DNA from: Synechococcus sp. AG-670-A05
GTDB taxonomy: Bacteria; Cyanobacteriota; Cyanobacteriia; PCC-6307; Cyanobiaceae
Assembly: GCA_003211535.1 (NCBI GenBank)
Contig: QCSJ01000003.1
Coordinates: 1 to 58,094 of the forward strand
Direction: 5' to 3'
DNA: 58,094 nt
Notes under the pieces: generated by a model
Database searches by the model: none
Seen by the model: only the letters and a program-made list of their open reading frames with translations
What the model was told of the DNA's origin: nothing
Shown: positions 8,356 through 16,768 of the stretch, one piece after another
Position numbering within the stretch: position 1 is the first letter of the stretch
How the letters are laid out: each line of letters starts with the position of its first letter
Translations under genes and position numbers: made by a program

Positions 8356-9444
8356 TCAAGCGGCGAGGGCCAGTTCGAAATCAGCGCGGTCGCTGCTCTC
8401 GCTGCGTTCAAACACCTTGCAGAACACCTTCACCACACGGTCGCCGGAATCCACCTGCTCCAGGGGATCCTTGCGCAGACGGTGTCGCAGGCAGCAGGAG
8501 GCCACGCGCGCAACGTCCTCTTCACTTACGTCCGTGCGTCCCTCGAAGGCGGCCAGAGCCCGGGCGGCACGGTTGGTGACGATGTCACCCCGCAGGCCAT
8601 CCACATCCAGCGCGCCGCAGACGGCGGAGATGCGTAGACGCAGATCCTCATCGATGGTCACCTGCTCCAGGCGTTTCTGGGCCTCCACCACCCGCTGTTG
8701 CAGGGCGTTTTGATTTCCCTCCACAGCGGTGCTGAAGCCATCGGGATCGCTGTCGAAGGCGCTGCGCTGGTCCACCACCTGCACCCGCAGCTCTGGATCA
8801 CGCACGGTACGCACTTCCACGCTCATGCCGAAGCGGTCGAGCAGCTGGGGCCGCAGTTCGCCTTCCTCGGGGTTGCCGGAGCCGATCAACACGAAACGAG
8901 CGGGGTGTCGCACGGAGACGCCTTCCCGTTCCACCGTGTTCCAGCCTGAGGCAGCGGAGTCGAGCAGCACGTCAACGAGGTGGTCGTCGAGCAGGTTCAC
9001 CTCATCCACGTAGAGCAGGCCGCGGTTGGCCTTGGCCAGCAGGCCCGGCTCAAAGGCGCGAACGCCTTCACTTAGGGCTTTCTCGATGTCGATGGTGCCG
9101 CAGAGGCGGTCTTCCGTGGCACCGAGGGGCAGGTCCACCATCGGCACCTGACGCGGTTCGGTGCTAATAATCTCCCCCTGTTGCATCCGCTCGCGCACCT
9201 CACTGCTCTGAAGGTCTGGATCGGTGGCAGAGCTGTTGTAGGGATCGCCGGCGACAACATCGATGTCCGGCAGCAGATCGGCTAGGGCACGGATCGTGGT
9301 GGACTTGCCGGTGCCGCGGTCCCCCATGATCATCACGCCGCCGATGCGGGGGTCGATGACATTGAGCAGAAGCGCGAGCTTCATCTCCTCTTGACCGATC
9401 ACCGCAGTGAAGGGGAAAACCCTGCGCTTCCGGGGTGCTGTCAC
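8356..9444 (-). CDS. chlI: Magnesium chelatase ATPase subunit I
   Basis: The 362-residue AAA+ subunit powers insertion of Mg2+ into protoporphyrin IX, the first committed step of chlorophyll synthesis, together with ChlD and ChlH. Visible motifs are Walker A GDRGTGKST (41-49), Walker B LLYVDEVNLLDDHLVD (143-158), sensor 1 in VLIGSGNPEEGELRPQLLDR, and the C-terminal helical lid. Length and motifs match cyanobacterial ChlI. chlD and chlH are not in the window. It sits 20 bases after the DUF3370 gene and just before ruvC, all on one strand. Confidence 0.98.
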   Translation of the reverse strand: MTAPRKRRVFPFTAVIGQEEMKLALLLNVIDPRIGGVMIMGDRGTGKSTTIRALADLLPDIDVVAGDPYNSSATDPDLQSSEVRERMQQGEIISTEPRQVPMVDLPLGATEDRLCGTIDIEKALSEGVRAFEPGLLAKANRGLLYVDEVNLLDDHLVDVLLDSAASGWNTVEREGVSVRHPARFVLIGSGNPEEGELRPQLLDRFGMSVEVRTVRDPELRVQVVDQRSAFDSDPDGFSTAVEGNQNALQQRVVEAQKRLEQVTIDEDLRLRISAVCGALDVDGLRGDIVTNRAARALAAFEGRTDVSEEDVARVASCCLRHRLRKDPLEQVDSGDRVVKVFCKVFERSESSDRADFELALAA

Positions 9445-9464
9445 GGCCGAATCACCTGTTGTGA

Positions 9465-10823
9465 TCAGGATTGTTTCACAGGTCGAACAGTGAGCACCTG
9501 CGGAGGCGTGGCATCGGCCGGGTAGATCAGCCGAATCCGGACATTTCGGGCTTCTCCAGGTTCGAGTGTGACCTGACCGAGGGATGGTCCCTCCTGTCCT
9601 TGGCGGAGCACCAGGTGCACGGTCTGCCGTCCGTAGGGGGTGCCAGTGGCGTCATCAAGGCCGACAACCTCCACAGGGCCACGGAACATCACGGGACCTG
9701 TATTGCTGCTGCGGAATTGCAGGCCATTGGAGGCCTGGTCCGTCTTCAAGGGGGACTCGAGGGCCAGGCTCAGGGTCTGTGCCACTGATTCCCGGTTTTT
9801 GAGTGGCAGGGTCAGGTCGTATTCGACCCCGTAATTCCCATGGGCGGCCCAGGCTGTCGCGGGATAGAGCGCCTGAAGTTCTGCCGTCTGCACATGCCCA
9901 GTCCCCAAACTGCCGCGTTCGAGGCTGCTGATCGGCCACGACAAGGGTTCGTTCTTAATCGACAGGGTTTTGCTGCCGGGGTCCGTGACGCGGGCCTGCC
10001 AGCGGCTTCCGACCTGTACGCCGCTGACGCGCGAATAGATGATCTTGCCCTTACTCCCGCGAGGGCTGGGGCTGTGTTCCTTGCCACTGAGCTCACCGCT
10101 GTTGAGCAGGTCGATCCAGTCCTGTTCACCGGGGGGGGCATGCCCATCTCCATGGGCCGCCAGCGTGGCCAGGGCCACCGGTGCGGAGCTGTGAAGACGC
10201 AGCTGGAGGGTGCGGCCATTGAGCAGGGGGTCGAGGCCTTGCACCGGAATGGGCAGCTGCAACACAACTGTCGGGGCGCCAGGCTTAAGGATCCAGCGTT
10301 TTTGCGACAGTTCCGGAGCCCGCCGGCCCTTAAGCAGGTCTCCAGCCACTCGGCTGCCAGGACCAGCGGCAATCGCGTCGCTCGTTTCCCGCATCAGCTG
10401 TGGTAAGGGCAGAAATGGCGCCGCTGTCTGGTCTGGATGGGTGGCCTGGGAGAGGGAGGTACTGCCTTCAATAAGTGTGAGATCGACGGCTTGGCCTCCG
10501 ATGGGTCCCACCAGCAAAGCCAGCCACAGGGTGGAGTAGAGGGTGTCATCCGTCCCCGCGTACACGTGATGGCTGAACAGATCGAAGCGGCCATTCAGGT
10601 CAACGGAGATGGAAGCATCTCCACCGTTGGGAAAGGTGGAGAGAAGGATGCCGTCCTCCTTGATCAGCTCCGGGTTGTTGTCGTTCACCATCAGCACGGC
10701 ATCCAGTTGGCCCGGAAGCGATCGGATACTTTGTTGCCGGCGGATGATGTCGTCGGCGGCAGAAGGAGTCACTCCTTCCATAAGGCCAGCGATCAAGGCA
10801 CCAGTAAGAAGGAGTGATCTCAT
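9465..10823 (-). CDS. DUF3370 family exported protein
   Basis: The 452-residue protein has an N-terminal signal peptide (MRSLLLTGALIAGLMEGVTPSAA) and a long beta-rich body that matches the cyanobacterial DUF3370 family. It is probably periplasmic or outer-envelope. The molecular role of the family is not known to me. The start overlaps the end of the beta-lactamase-like hydrolase gene as ATGA, so the two products are probably made together and both act outside the cytoplasm. A link to cell-wall or surface work is inference from that pairing. Confidence 0.85.
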   Translation of the reverse strand: MRSLLLTGALIAGLMEGVTPSAADDIIRRQQSIRSLPGQLDAVLMVNDNNPELIKEDGILLSTFPNGGDASISVDLNGRFDLFSHHVYAGTDDTLYSTLWLALLVGPIGGQAVDLTLIEGSTSLSQATHPDQTAAPFLPLPQLMRETSDAIAAGPGSRVAGDLLKGRRAPELSQKRWILKPGAPTVVLQLPIPVQGLDPLLNGRTLQLRLHSSAPVALATLAAHGDGHAPPGEQDWIDLLNSGELSGKEHSPSPRGSKGKIIYSRVSGVQVGSRWQARVTDPGSKTLSIKNEPLSWPISSLERGSLGTGHVQTAELQALYPATAWAAHGNYGVEYDLTLPLKNRESVAQTLSLALESPLKTDQASNGLQFRSSNTGPVMFRGPVEVVGLDDATGTPYGRQTVHLVLRQGQEGPSLGQVTLEPGEARNVRIRLIYPADATPPQVLTVRPVKQS

Positions 10824-11977
10824 GGTGTGGCCTCTTGCGATGGGGAAGATGTCCGGCGAGGTGGAGCTGGTTCTGGCTTGAGGTGGGGTGCCAGGGCTGC
10901 TGCCATGGCACGGATCAGGTTGGTGGACCTGGGGTCGTTGAACGGACCCTTCACCAGAAAACCCGCAACGGCTCGGCGACCATCGGGTAGTTCGATTAAT
11001 CCGGCATCGGCATAGGCGATGCCGATGTCACCGGTCTTGTTGTAAACGCGATAACCCTTGCTAGCGAGGTTGGGATCAGGTGCTCCCTGGGCGCCTCCAA
11101 GCCCTTTCATCAATCCCGTCGGCAGAAGTGTGTTGGTAACGGAGGTGGCCATGACGTTGCGGAACAAATCGCGGCTGCGAAGGCTCAGGGCTTCACCGGT
11201 GTCGACCAGGGCAATGCTGCGGCTGAGGTCATGGGCACTCGTGGTGTTGGTGCCGTCCAGATCGGGCAGCCAGTTGTTGATCTCGGTGGCAGTTAAACCA
11301 AGATCCTTGAACCGCTGATTGATGGTCTGCTGACCACCCACCCGCTCGATCAGCAGATTCGTGGCGGAATTGTCGCTGACACGAATCATTTCTGTGGCGG
11401 CAACGCGGGCCGGAAAACGACTTCCGAGGGGTCGTGATGCCATCCACCCCGCGCCTCCCCCCACGAGTTCCTTGGTCAGCACAAGCGGTTCGTTCCAGTG
11501 AAGATCCCCAGCGTCGACCCGTTGTAGTGCTGTCAGCAGGATCGGCGTTTTGATGGAACTGGCCGCCGGCATCGGGCGATCGGCATTCATCTGGGCGAAT
11601 CGGCCGTCGTCAAGGATCAGCATGTAAGCGCTGGCCTCAAGATCCTTCTGTGTGGCCGCGATGGCGCGCCAGCGGGCGGAGAGCTCAGGAATTTCGCGGG
11701 TCGGCTGGAAACGAGCGACAACCGGTTTTTGCGTCAGCTCGGGTTTGTCCTGGACTGACGTCCCCGCTTCAACTGTCTCGGGCAGCTTGAACCAGCCCGG
11801 CAGGTTGAGAGTCTGGTTCTGAACCTGCGGAGCAAACCAGCGCAGCGCTGACCCAGTCAGCACGCCGAGTCCAACACCCAGCACCATCAATCGCAGGAGA
11901 AGGCGCGCCGGAGTTCCCCATCCAGGAGAACGACGAGAGGGACGGCTGCTGCTCAAGCGCGTCGTGATCTGTGTCAA
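10820..11977 (-). CDS. Class A beta-lactamase-like serine hydrolase
   Basis: The 385-residue protein carries the three serine penicillin-recognising motifs: SSIK with Ser140 and Lys143, SDN at 201-203, and KTG at 314-316. A membrane-spanning helix near residues 26-46 would anchor it with the catalytic domain in the periplasm. I see no clear Glu166-type omega loop, so a peptidoglycan-related or housekeeping hydrolase is as likely as a true beta-lactamase. It is coupled to the downstream DUF3370 gene by a four-base overlap. Confidence 0.88.
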   Translation of the reverse strand: MTQITTRLSSSRPSRRSPGWGTPARLLLRLMVLGVGLGVLTGSALRWFAPQVQNQTLNLPGWFKLPETVEAGTSVQDKPELTQKPVVARFQPTREIPELSARWRAIAATQKDLEASAYMLILDDGRFAQMNADRPMPAASSIKTPILLTALQRVDAGDLHWNEPLVLTKELVGGGAGWMASRPLGSRFPARVAATEMIRVSDNSATNLLIERVGGQQTINQRFKDLGLTATEINNWLPDLDGTNTTSAHDLSRSIALVDTGEALSLRSRDLFRNVMATSVTNTLLPTGLMKGLGGAQGAPDPNLASKGYRVYNKTGDIGIAYADAGLIELPDGRRAVAGFLVKGPFNDPRSTNLIRAMAAALAPHLKPEPAPPRRTSSPSQEATP

Positions 11978-11985
11978 GCGTGAGG

Positions 11986-12702
11986 CTAGGGGCGGTTAGT
12001 GCGAATGGCCCAGCGAAGTTGGCGCACCATGCCTCGGAACAACGCGACCTCCTCTGTTCTGCAGGCGGCGCGTTGCAACAAATCGCGAACTTTGCTCATG
12101 CGTGCGGCACGGGTGTGGGGCAGGAGAAATTCAGCCTCCAGCAGCAGGTCTGCAGCATCCTCAAGCAACCCGGTCAGCTGCTGTGCCGGAGCCGGTGATG
12201 GGTCCTTGGCAATGGGGGCATGCTCCTGCAGTTGATGACGTGCAATGTCGTGCAGCACCACGGCGACCGCATGGGACAAATTCAGTGAGGGATAGGCCGC
12301 CCGAGTGTGCAACGTCAAAACCCGCTGGCAGAGCCTGAGTTCATCGTTGGTGAGGCCGCGATCTTCTCGTCCAAACACCAATGCGTAAGGGGAATCTCCC
12401 GCCAGCAACCACTTGAGCGCTGTGTCGGGGGTCTGGAGCGGTATGCCTCCATGGTCCAGACGGCCACAGGTGGCAATCACTCGCTTGCAATCGCTGATGG
12501 CGGACTGGAGATCGGGATGAATGGTGGCCTGCCGCAGAAAAGAAGCTGCATGCACGGACATAAGCAATGCCTCTTCACAGAGAACATCGCAACGGGGATT
12601 GACTAAACGCAGTGAGTCAACACCGAAATTGGCGCAGAGCCTGGCCACACTGCCGATGTTCAGTGGGCCGGCAGGCTCAACCAGGACAACAGCGGTGGTC
12701 AA
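11986..12702 (-). CDS. SpoU/TrmJ-type RNA 2'-O-methyltransferase
   Basis: The 238-residue protein has the SPOUT knot signatures: the N-terminal EPAGPLNIGSVARLCANFG, the middle ALVFGREDRGLTNDEL (residues 107-122) and the C-terminal LNLSHAVAVVLHDIAR. These match the TrmJ/LasT branch, which methylates tRNA residue 32 with S-adenosylmethionine. A different RNA target within the family cannot be excluded, so no symbol is given. Its start overlaps the end of cytM by four bases. Confidence 0.88.
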   Translation of the reverse strand: MTTAVVLVEPAGPLNIGSVARLCANFGVDSLRLVNPRCDVLCEEALLMSVHAASFLRQATIHPDLQSAISDCKRVIATCGRLDHGGIPLQTPDTALKWLLAGDSPYALVFGREDRGLTNDELRLCQRVLTLHTRAAYPSLNLSHAVAVVLHDIARHQLQEHAPIAKDPSPAPAQQLTGLLEDAADLLLEAEFLLPHTRAARMSKVRDLLQRAACRTEEVALFRGMVRQLRWAIRTNRP

Positions 12703-13088
12703 CTCATGCTTCGCAAATGACTGAGCAGATCAGCCATCGATGCCGGCTCCATCTGGAAACTCGGCATGGGCGGGGTGTCACCACTCACGATCTGATGAAT
12801 CAAGGCCGGATCACGCATCCGATCGCTGATGCCGGCAAGTTTGGGTGCCAGTAGCCCTTGCCCTGCAAGCCCGTGGCAACCGGCACAGTTGATCCGGAAC
12901 AACTGCCCTCCATGGTCGGGATCCCCTTGCAGTTCAAGGCTGGCTCGGACGTAGGGGTCCTGTTGTGCACCAATGATCATCCAGACCAGGAGAACTGTGC
13001 AAGCCAACGCAGCGAGCACCATGAGTGCCGTGATCAAGCCTGTGCCGGACTCCTGTTGTTTCGCTGCAGTTGATATCGGCTCAGTCAC
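12699..13088 (-). CDS. cytM: Cytochrome c, probably cytochrome cM
   Basis: The 129-residue protein has one membrane helix (about residues 19-40) and one c-type haem site, Cys68-x-x-Cys71-His72 (CAGCH), with Met108 in PPMPSF as the likely sixth ligand. Size, the uncleaved membrane anchor and the position next to petG fit cytochrome cM, which has been linked to control of photosynthetic and respiratory electron flow. The specific name is inference; the c-type haem protein is certain. It is divergent from petG with 58 bases between them. Confidence 0.85.
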   Translation of the reverse strand: MTEPISTAAKQQESGTGLITALMVLAALACTVLLVWMIIGAQQDPYVRASLELQGDPDHGGQLFRINCAGCHGLAGQGLLAPKLAGISDRMRDPALIHQIVSGDTPPMPSFQMEPASMADLLSHLRSMS

Positions 13089-13146
13089 AAAAGAGGTTTG
13101 CTCATGAAATAATTGTGCTTAATCCTGCTTCCTGGTGCGACCTCCA

Positions 13147-13263
13147 ATGATCGAACCTCTGCTCTGCGGCATTGTTCTGGGTCTGATCCCAGTCACGCTC
13201 CTGGGACTGTTTGTGGCTGCATGGAATCAATACCGTCGTGGTGGCAGCGCTCTCGGCGGCTGA
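13147..13263 (+). CDS. petG: Cytochrome b6f complex subunit PetG
   Basis: This 38-residue protein starts [18 protein letters not shown] and ends in [12 protein letters not shown]. It has a single membrane helix with the conserved short acidic N-terminus and basic C-terminal turn of PetG, a small subunit needed for assembly and stability of the cytochrome b6f complex in the thylakoid. It is the only plus-strand gene in a long minus-strand stretch. The last 71 bases lie antisense to the end of rsmD. Confidence 0.95.
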   Translation: MIEPLLCGIVLGLIPVTLLGLFVAAWNQYRRGGSALGG

Positions 13264-13813
13264 TCATCACCAGCGAGCTGTTTCCGTAGCGGCGTCGATC
13301 TACCACGGTCCAGTTGTCCCCGGGATCTGGATATTGACCGGATCGATATTCACAGATCAACAAACCATCGGGCTGAAGCCAACTCTGTTTACTGAGTAGC
13401 GAAAGTGTTTGTTGGTACATTCCTCCGTCGTAGGGGGGATCGAAATAAATAAGGTCAAAACCGTTCTCACCACAATCCTGCTTCAACCAAAGCAAAAGAT
13501 CACGTCTGACTACTTTCACTTCTGTTCGACCCGAATGCGATTTGGCCACATCCTCCAGATTGCGCTTGCAGATGCTGGCGCAGCGCGGATCTTTCTCGAC
13601 AGCGGTCACCGCGCGTGCTCCCCGTTCAATTGCTTCACAGGCCATCACGCCACTGCCGCTGCAAAGGTCAAGCCAACGGCACTCCATCAGACGGGGACGG
13701 ACAATGTTCATCACCGCTTGCCGGACACGGGCTGTTGTCGGTCGCGTTCCGTTTCCCCGTGGGCTTAGCAGGCGTCGCCCACTGATCAGGCGCAATTGTC
13801 CTGATCCATTCAT
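13193..13813 (-). CDS. rsmD: 16S rRNA guanine-966 N2-methyltransferase RsmD
   Basis: The 206-residue enzyme has the S-adenosylmethionine site LDLCSGSG (48-55) and the amino-methyltransferase motif FDPPYDGG (Asp125-Pro-Pro-Tyr128), with the RsmD-type N-terminus LRLISGRRL. It methylates 16S rRNA at G966 in the family. The last 20 or so residues extend past the usual end of the fold and are encoded antisense to petG. The hisH stop overlaps its start by four bases. Confidence 0.94.
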   Translation of the reverse strand: MNGSGQLRLISGRRLLSPRGNGTRPTTARVRQAVMNIVRPRLMECRWLDLCSGSGVMACEAIERGARAVTAVEKDPRCASICKRNLEDVAKSHSGRTEVKVVRRDLLLWLKQDCGENGFDLIYFDPPYDGGMYQQTLSLLSKQSWLQPDGLLICEYRSGQYPDPGDNWTVVDRRRYGNSSLVMISRRERCHHDGIDSMQPQTVPGA

Positions 13814-14451
13814 GAGCAGATCGGAGCTCCTTGGTTAAGCCAATCCAACCAGCGTTCAAGCATGGCGCTTCCGCTGTCTGAGGATTTTTCCGGATGGAAT
13901 TGACAGGCCCCCAAACGGCGCTGCCACACCATCGCGGTGACGGAGGATCTCCCGAACGATGCCGCGGCAACCAGCGTTTCGGGCTGCTTCGGAACTGCTG
14001 CGTAGCTGTGAACGAAATAGACCCAAGCCAGCGGGTCCGCTGGACCGAGCATTGGGTTGGAACGTTTTAGCTCCAGGGGAGCCCATCCCATATGAGGAAT
14101 TCTGGCGCCATGTTCAACTGGCAAACGTTTGACATGGCCCTGGATGAACCCAAGTCCCTGAAGATGGCCTTCGCTACTGGACTCGAATAACAATTGAAGA
14201 CCCAGGCAAATGCCAAGCATTGGACGATCGGCCTCGTTCCAGCGTTGGAGATCGGGAACCAATCCCGTTGAATGGAGATTTTCGATTGCTGGATCGAATG
14301 AGCCAACTCCTGGCAAGACGAGGGCATCACATCTATTGAGATCTTCAGAACAAACGACACGGTAAGGCTGGTAACCCAGACGGTTAAATGCTTTCTCCAC
14401 AGAGTGGAGATTGCCCATTCCGTAATCGATTAGGCCGAGATTGAGTCCCAA
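13810..14451 (-). CDS. hisH: Imidazole glycerol phosphate synthase, glutamine amidotransferase subunit
   Basis: The 213-residue class I glutamine amidotransferase supplies ammonia to HisF for imidazole glycerol phosphate formation in histidine synthesis. The oxyanion turn LPGVGSF, the nucleophile Cys82 in GICLGLQLLF, and the His186/Glu188 pair in CQFHPEKS are all present. Length is normal. The gene overlaps rsmD by four bases and follows trxA with a 29-base gap on the same strand. The other his genes are elsewhere. Confidence 0.97.
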   Translation of the reverse strand: MGLNLGLIDYGMGNLHSVEKAFNRLGYQPYRVVCSEDLNRCDALVLPGVGSFDPAIENLHSTGLVPDLQRWNEADRPMLGICLGLQLLFESSSEGHLQGLGFIQGHVKRLPVEHGARIPHMGWAPLELKRSNPMLGPADPLAWVYFVHSYAAVPKQPETLVAAASFGRSSVTAMVWQRRLGACQFHPEKSSDSGSAMLERWLDWLNQGAPICS

Positions 14452-14480
14452 TCAGATGCCTCCTCCTTGTAATTCCGGGC

Positions 14481-14804
14481 TCAGAGATACTTCGAAACCG
14501 TGCCTGAGAGAGTCGCCTTGGGAACAGCGCCTACGACGGTGTCTACCTTTTGCCCGCCTTTGAAGACCATCAAAGTTGGGATGCTGCGAATGCCGTATTG
14601 GCTTGCGACATTGGGATTTTCGTCAGTATTCAATTTGAAAACCTTGATTTGGCCGTCGAATTCCTTGGCGATCTCTTCAACGATGGGAGCCACCATGCGA
14701 CAAGGGCCACACCAAGGTGCCCAGAAGTCGACCAGAACCGGGATGTCGCTCTGCAGGACGTCCTGCTCGAAAGAGGCGTCAGTGACCGCAGCGGCGCTGG
14801 ACAT
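14481..14804 (-). CDS. trxA: Thioredoxin
   Basis: The 107-residue protein has the thioredoxin active site in [10 protein letters not shown] (Cys32, Cys35) with the downstream cis-proline loop [12 protein letters not shown]. It reduces target disulfides in the cytoplasm, taking electrons from ferredoxin- or NADPH-thioredoxin reductase. The start is set at ATG 14804 because it gives the usual length; the open frame runs 16 residues further without thioredoxin homology. A promoter-like region precedes it. Confidence 0.97.
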   Translation of the reverse strand: MSSAAAVTDASFEQDVLQSDIPVLVDFWAPWCGPCRMVAPIVEEIAKEFDGQIKVFKLNTDENPNVASQYGIRSIPTLMVFKGGQKVDTVVGAVPKATLSGTVSKYL

Positions 14805-14826
14805 ATTGTCGAAATGGTTTGAGTGA

Positions 14827-14874
14827 ATTTTAGCAACTTTAAACCGTCTCAACAGCCCAGATCACTGCAGTGAT
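14827..14874 (-). promoter_or_regulatory. Possible trxA promoter with upstream palindrome
   Basis: On the minus strand TTGAGA (14852-14847) and TAAAAT (14832-14827) resemble -35 and -10 boxes upstream of trxA, although the 14-base spacing is short. A perfect 14-base palindrome, ATCACTGCAGTGAT, lies just upstream at 14861-14874 and could be an operator. Both calls are by eye only. Confidence 0.3.
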
Positions 14875-14904
14875 GGGAACTGTGATGGTTCTCGCAGGAA
14901 GAGT

Positions 14905-14925
14905 AAAAGCCCGAGCGCGTCGGGC
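14905..14925 (-). terminator. Intrinsic terminator after guaB3
   Basis: Read on the minus strand, GCCCGA, a CGCGC loop and TCGGGC form a six-base GC stem (14925-14909) followed directly by TTTT (14908-14905). It sits 58 bases beyond the guaB3 stop and before trxA, so it would end the guaB3 transcript. Confidence 0.7.
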
Positions 14926-14933
14926 CGGGGGGT

Positions 14934-14970
14934 GTGAGGAGTGTGTGGGCATAGCCCGCACACTCCTCAC
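14934..14970. terminator. Long 16-base-pair hairpin downstream of guaB3
   Basis: GTGAGGAGTGTGTGGG and CCCGCACACTCCTCAC flank a five-base loop and pair over 16 positions with one weak pair. It lies 13 bases past the guaB3 stop and 9 bases from the intrinsic terminator. No T-run follows it, so it may protect the transcript 3' end or assist the terminator. Confidence 0.6.
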
Positions 14971-14982
14971 ATTAGCTCTCAC

Positions 14983-16146
14983 TTATTTGCCCATCCCTAG
15001 GTGCTGAGCTTTTTGGTACACCTTGCCCTCTGTCAACAGTGACGGGGCTACCACAACCTCCACGTTCTGCATGTCTCGGATGGTGCGTGCGCCGAGGGTG
15101 CCCATGGAGGTCTTAAGGCAACCGAGCAGGTTATGGGTTCCATCGTCGAGTTTCGCTGGACCTCTGAGAATCCGTTCGATACTTCCGGTGCTGCCCACAT
15201 TGATGCGTGTTCCGCGTGGCAACACAGGACTTGGCGTGGCCATCCCCCAGTGGAACCCACGACCTGGCGCTTCTTCGGCTCGAGCGATCGGTGAACCGAT
15301 CATCACGGCGTCAGCTCCGCAGGCAATGCATTTGCAAATGTCGCCACCTGTCACGATCCCCCCATCGGCGACGATCGGTACATATCGGCCTGTTTCCTTC
15401 TGGTAGTCAGTACGGGCAGCTGCACAGTCCGACACTGCTGTGGCCTGAGGAATGCCGACACCGAGGACGCCGCGAGAGGTGCAAGCTGCACCCGGTCCGA
15501 TGCCGACCATCACGCCTGTAGCTCCCGCTCGCATCAGCTGCAGAGCCACGTCGTAGGTCACGCAATTGCCGATGATCACAGGGACACCCATGTCCCGGCA
15601 CAGCGCCTCCAGATCGAGAGTCTCCTGTCCCTCGAGGCCAATGTGGTTGGTCGATACAACCGTGGCCTGCACGAAGAAGAGATCGGCGCCCGCCTCGGCG
15701 ATGGTTTTTCCGAAACGCAGAGCAGCGACAGGTGTTCCGCTGACCGCGGCGATCCCTCCATGGGCCTTGATGTTCTCGATGCGTTTGCGGATCAGGCTTT
15801 CCTGAACCGGCTGGCTATAGATCTCTTGCATCAAGGGGACGAACTCGTCCTTGCCGACGGCTGCAATCCGATCGAGGACTTCGTTGGGATCCTCGTAGCG
15901 GGTTTGGACTCCTTCTAGGTTCAAAACTCCAAGAGCCCCGAGCTTGGAAAGCCTCACTGCCATCTTCACATCGACCACACCGTCCATGGCACTTGCGATA
16001 ATTGGGATCTCACGCTCAATACCACCTAGGGACCAGCACGTGTTGGTCACATCAGGATCGACGGTCCTGCCTCCGGGCACGAGGGCGATTTCATCAATTC
16101 CATAGGCCCGGCGAACGGTCTTGGAGCGTCCGAGCTGAATGTCCAC
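14983..16146 (-). CDS. guaB3: GuaB3-type IMP dehydrogenase
   Basis: The 387-residue barrel enzyme belongs to the IMP dehydrogenase family, which oxidises IMP to XMP in GMP synthesis. The catalytic loop GIGPGAACTSRGVLGVG contains the active Cys, and VADGGIVTGGDICKCIACGA and IGSPIARAEEAPG are the phosphate-binding and flap-adjacent segments. It lacks the two CBS domains of classical GuaB, and its length fits the short GuaB3 branch common in cyanobacteria and actinobacteria. Two hairpins follow the stop. The CAAD gene is 55 bases upstream on the same strand. Confidence 0.93.
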   Translation of the reverse strand: MDIQLGRSKTVRRAYGIDEIALVPGGRTVDPDVTNTCWSLGGIEREIPIIASAMDGVVDVKMAVRLSKLGALGVLNLEGVQTRYEDPNEVLDRIAAVGKDEFVPLMQEIYSQPVQESLIRKRIENIKAHGGIAAVSGTPVAALRFGKTIAEAGADLFFVQATVVSTNHIGLEGQETLDLEALCRDMGVPVIIGNCVTYDVALQLMRAGATGVMVGIGPGAACTSRGVLGVGIPQATAVSDCAAARTDYQKETGRYVPIVADGGIVTGGDICKCIACGADAVMIGSPIARAEEAPGRGFHWGMATPSPVLPRGTRINVGSTGSIERILRGPAKLDDGTHNLLGCLKTSMGTLGARTIRDMQNVEVVVAPSLLTEGKVYQKAQHLGMGK

Positions 16147-16201
16147 CGCGCGTCTTGATGAAGTCTCATCAAGCTACCAATCGGGTTGCAGCAAGCTGTG
16201 C

Positions 16202-16675
16202 TCAGTGGCCGACAACCCGTTGCCAGCGGGCCGCAAGATCTCCCAGAACCTTTCTTCGGTCGCTGGTGCGCACCAGATTTCGAATCGAGAAATTGGCAAT
16301 CCAGATCACGCCTGCCAGCTCAAACAACCCCGAGGCCAGGGGTAGAGCATCGAGGGTGCGAAGAATGCCTCCATAGACCTGGAGGACGATGATCAGAACG
16401 ATCAAGCCTCCGAGCAGTCGCAGCGGGCCTTTCAGTTGAATCCACTGGTTGCGGAGCTGATCGGTGTTGACCCAGCTTTGAAGCTTGTCCTTCAACAGTT
16501 CCCATTCCCCTCCTGCCGCATCAGCGTCAGCCGGGATCATCACCGTTTCTGCAATGGCTGGGTCAGGGGTGGGCTTGGGAGCCACGGGCACGGGCTCGGG
16601 TGCGACAGAGGGCGTTGGAGCAGGGTTGGGACTGACGTCGTCGACGTTGGTTTGCGCGTCGTCGTTGGCTCCCAT
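16202..16675 (-). CDS. CAAD-domain thylakoid membrane protein
   Basis: The 157-residue protein has a Pro-rich N-terminal half (PAPTPSVAPEPVPVAPKPTP) and a C-terminal CAAD-like domain: an amphipathic segment (WVNTDQLRNQWIQLKGPLR), two membrane helices, and an ending of FSIRNLVRTSDRRKVLGDL. CAAD domains anchor some cyanobacterial aminoacyl-tRNA synthetases to thylakoids, and stand-alone versions are related to CURT1 curvature proteins. The start is set at ATG 16675; the frame is open far upstream only because it is antisense to gyrA. It is divergent from gyrA with a 93-base gap. Confidence 0.82.
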   Translation of the reverse strand: MGANDDAQTNVDDVSPNPAPTPSVAPEPVPVAPKPTPDPAIAETVMIPADADAAGGEWELLKDKLQSWVNTDQLRNQWIQLKGPLRLLGGLIVLIIVLQVYGGILRTLDALPLASGLFELAGVIWIANFSIRNLVRTSDRRKVLGDLAARWQRVVGH

Positions 16676-16768
16676 CACGTCCAAATCAATGACCTGGAGC
16701 TTATCGGAGGTTTTCAGCCCTGATTTCTCCGCGGAGATAAACTCAAGAAGCGGTGTTAAATCGTTTGT

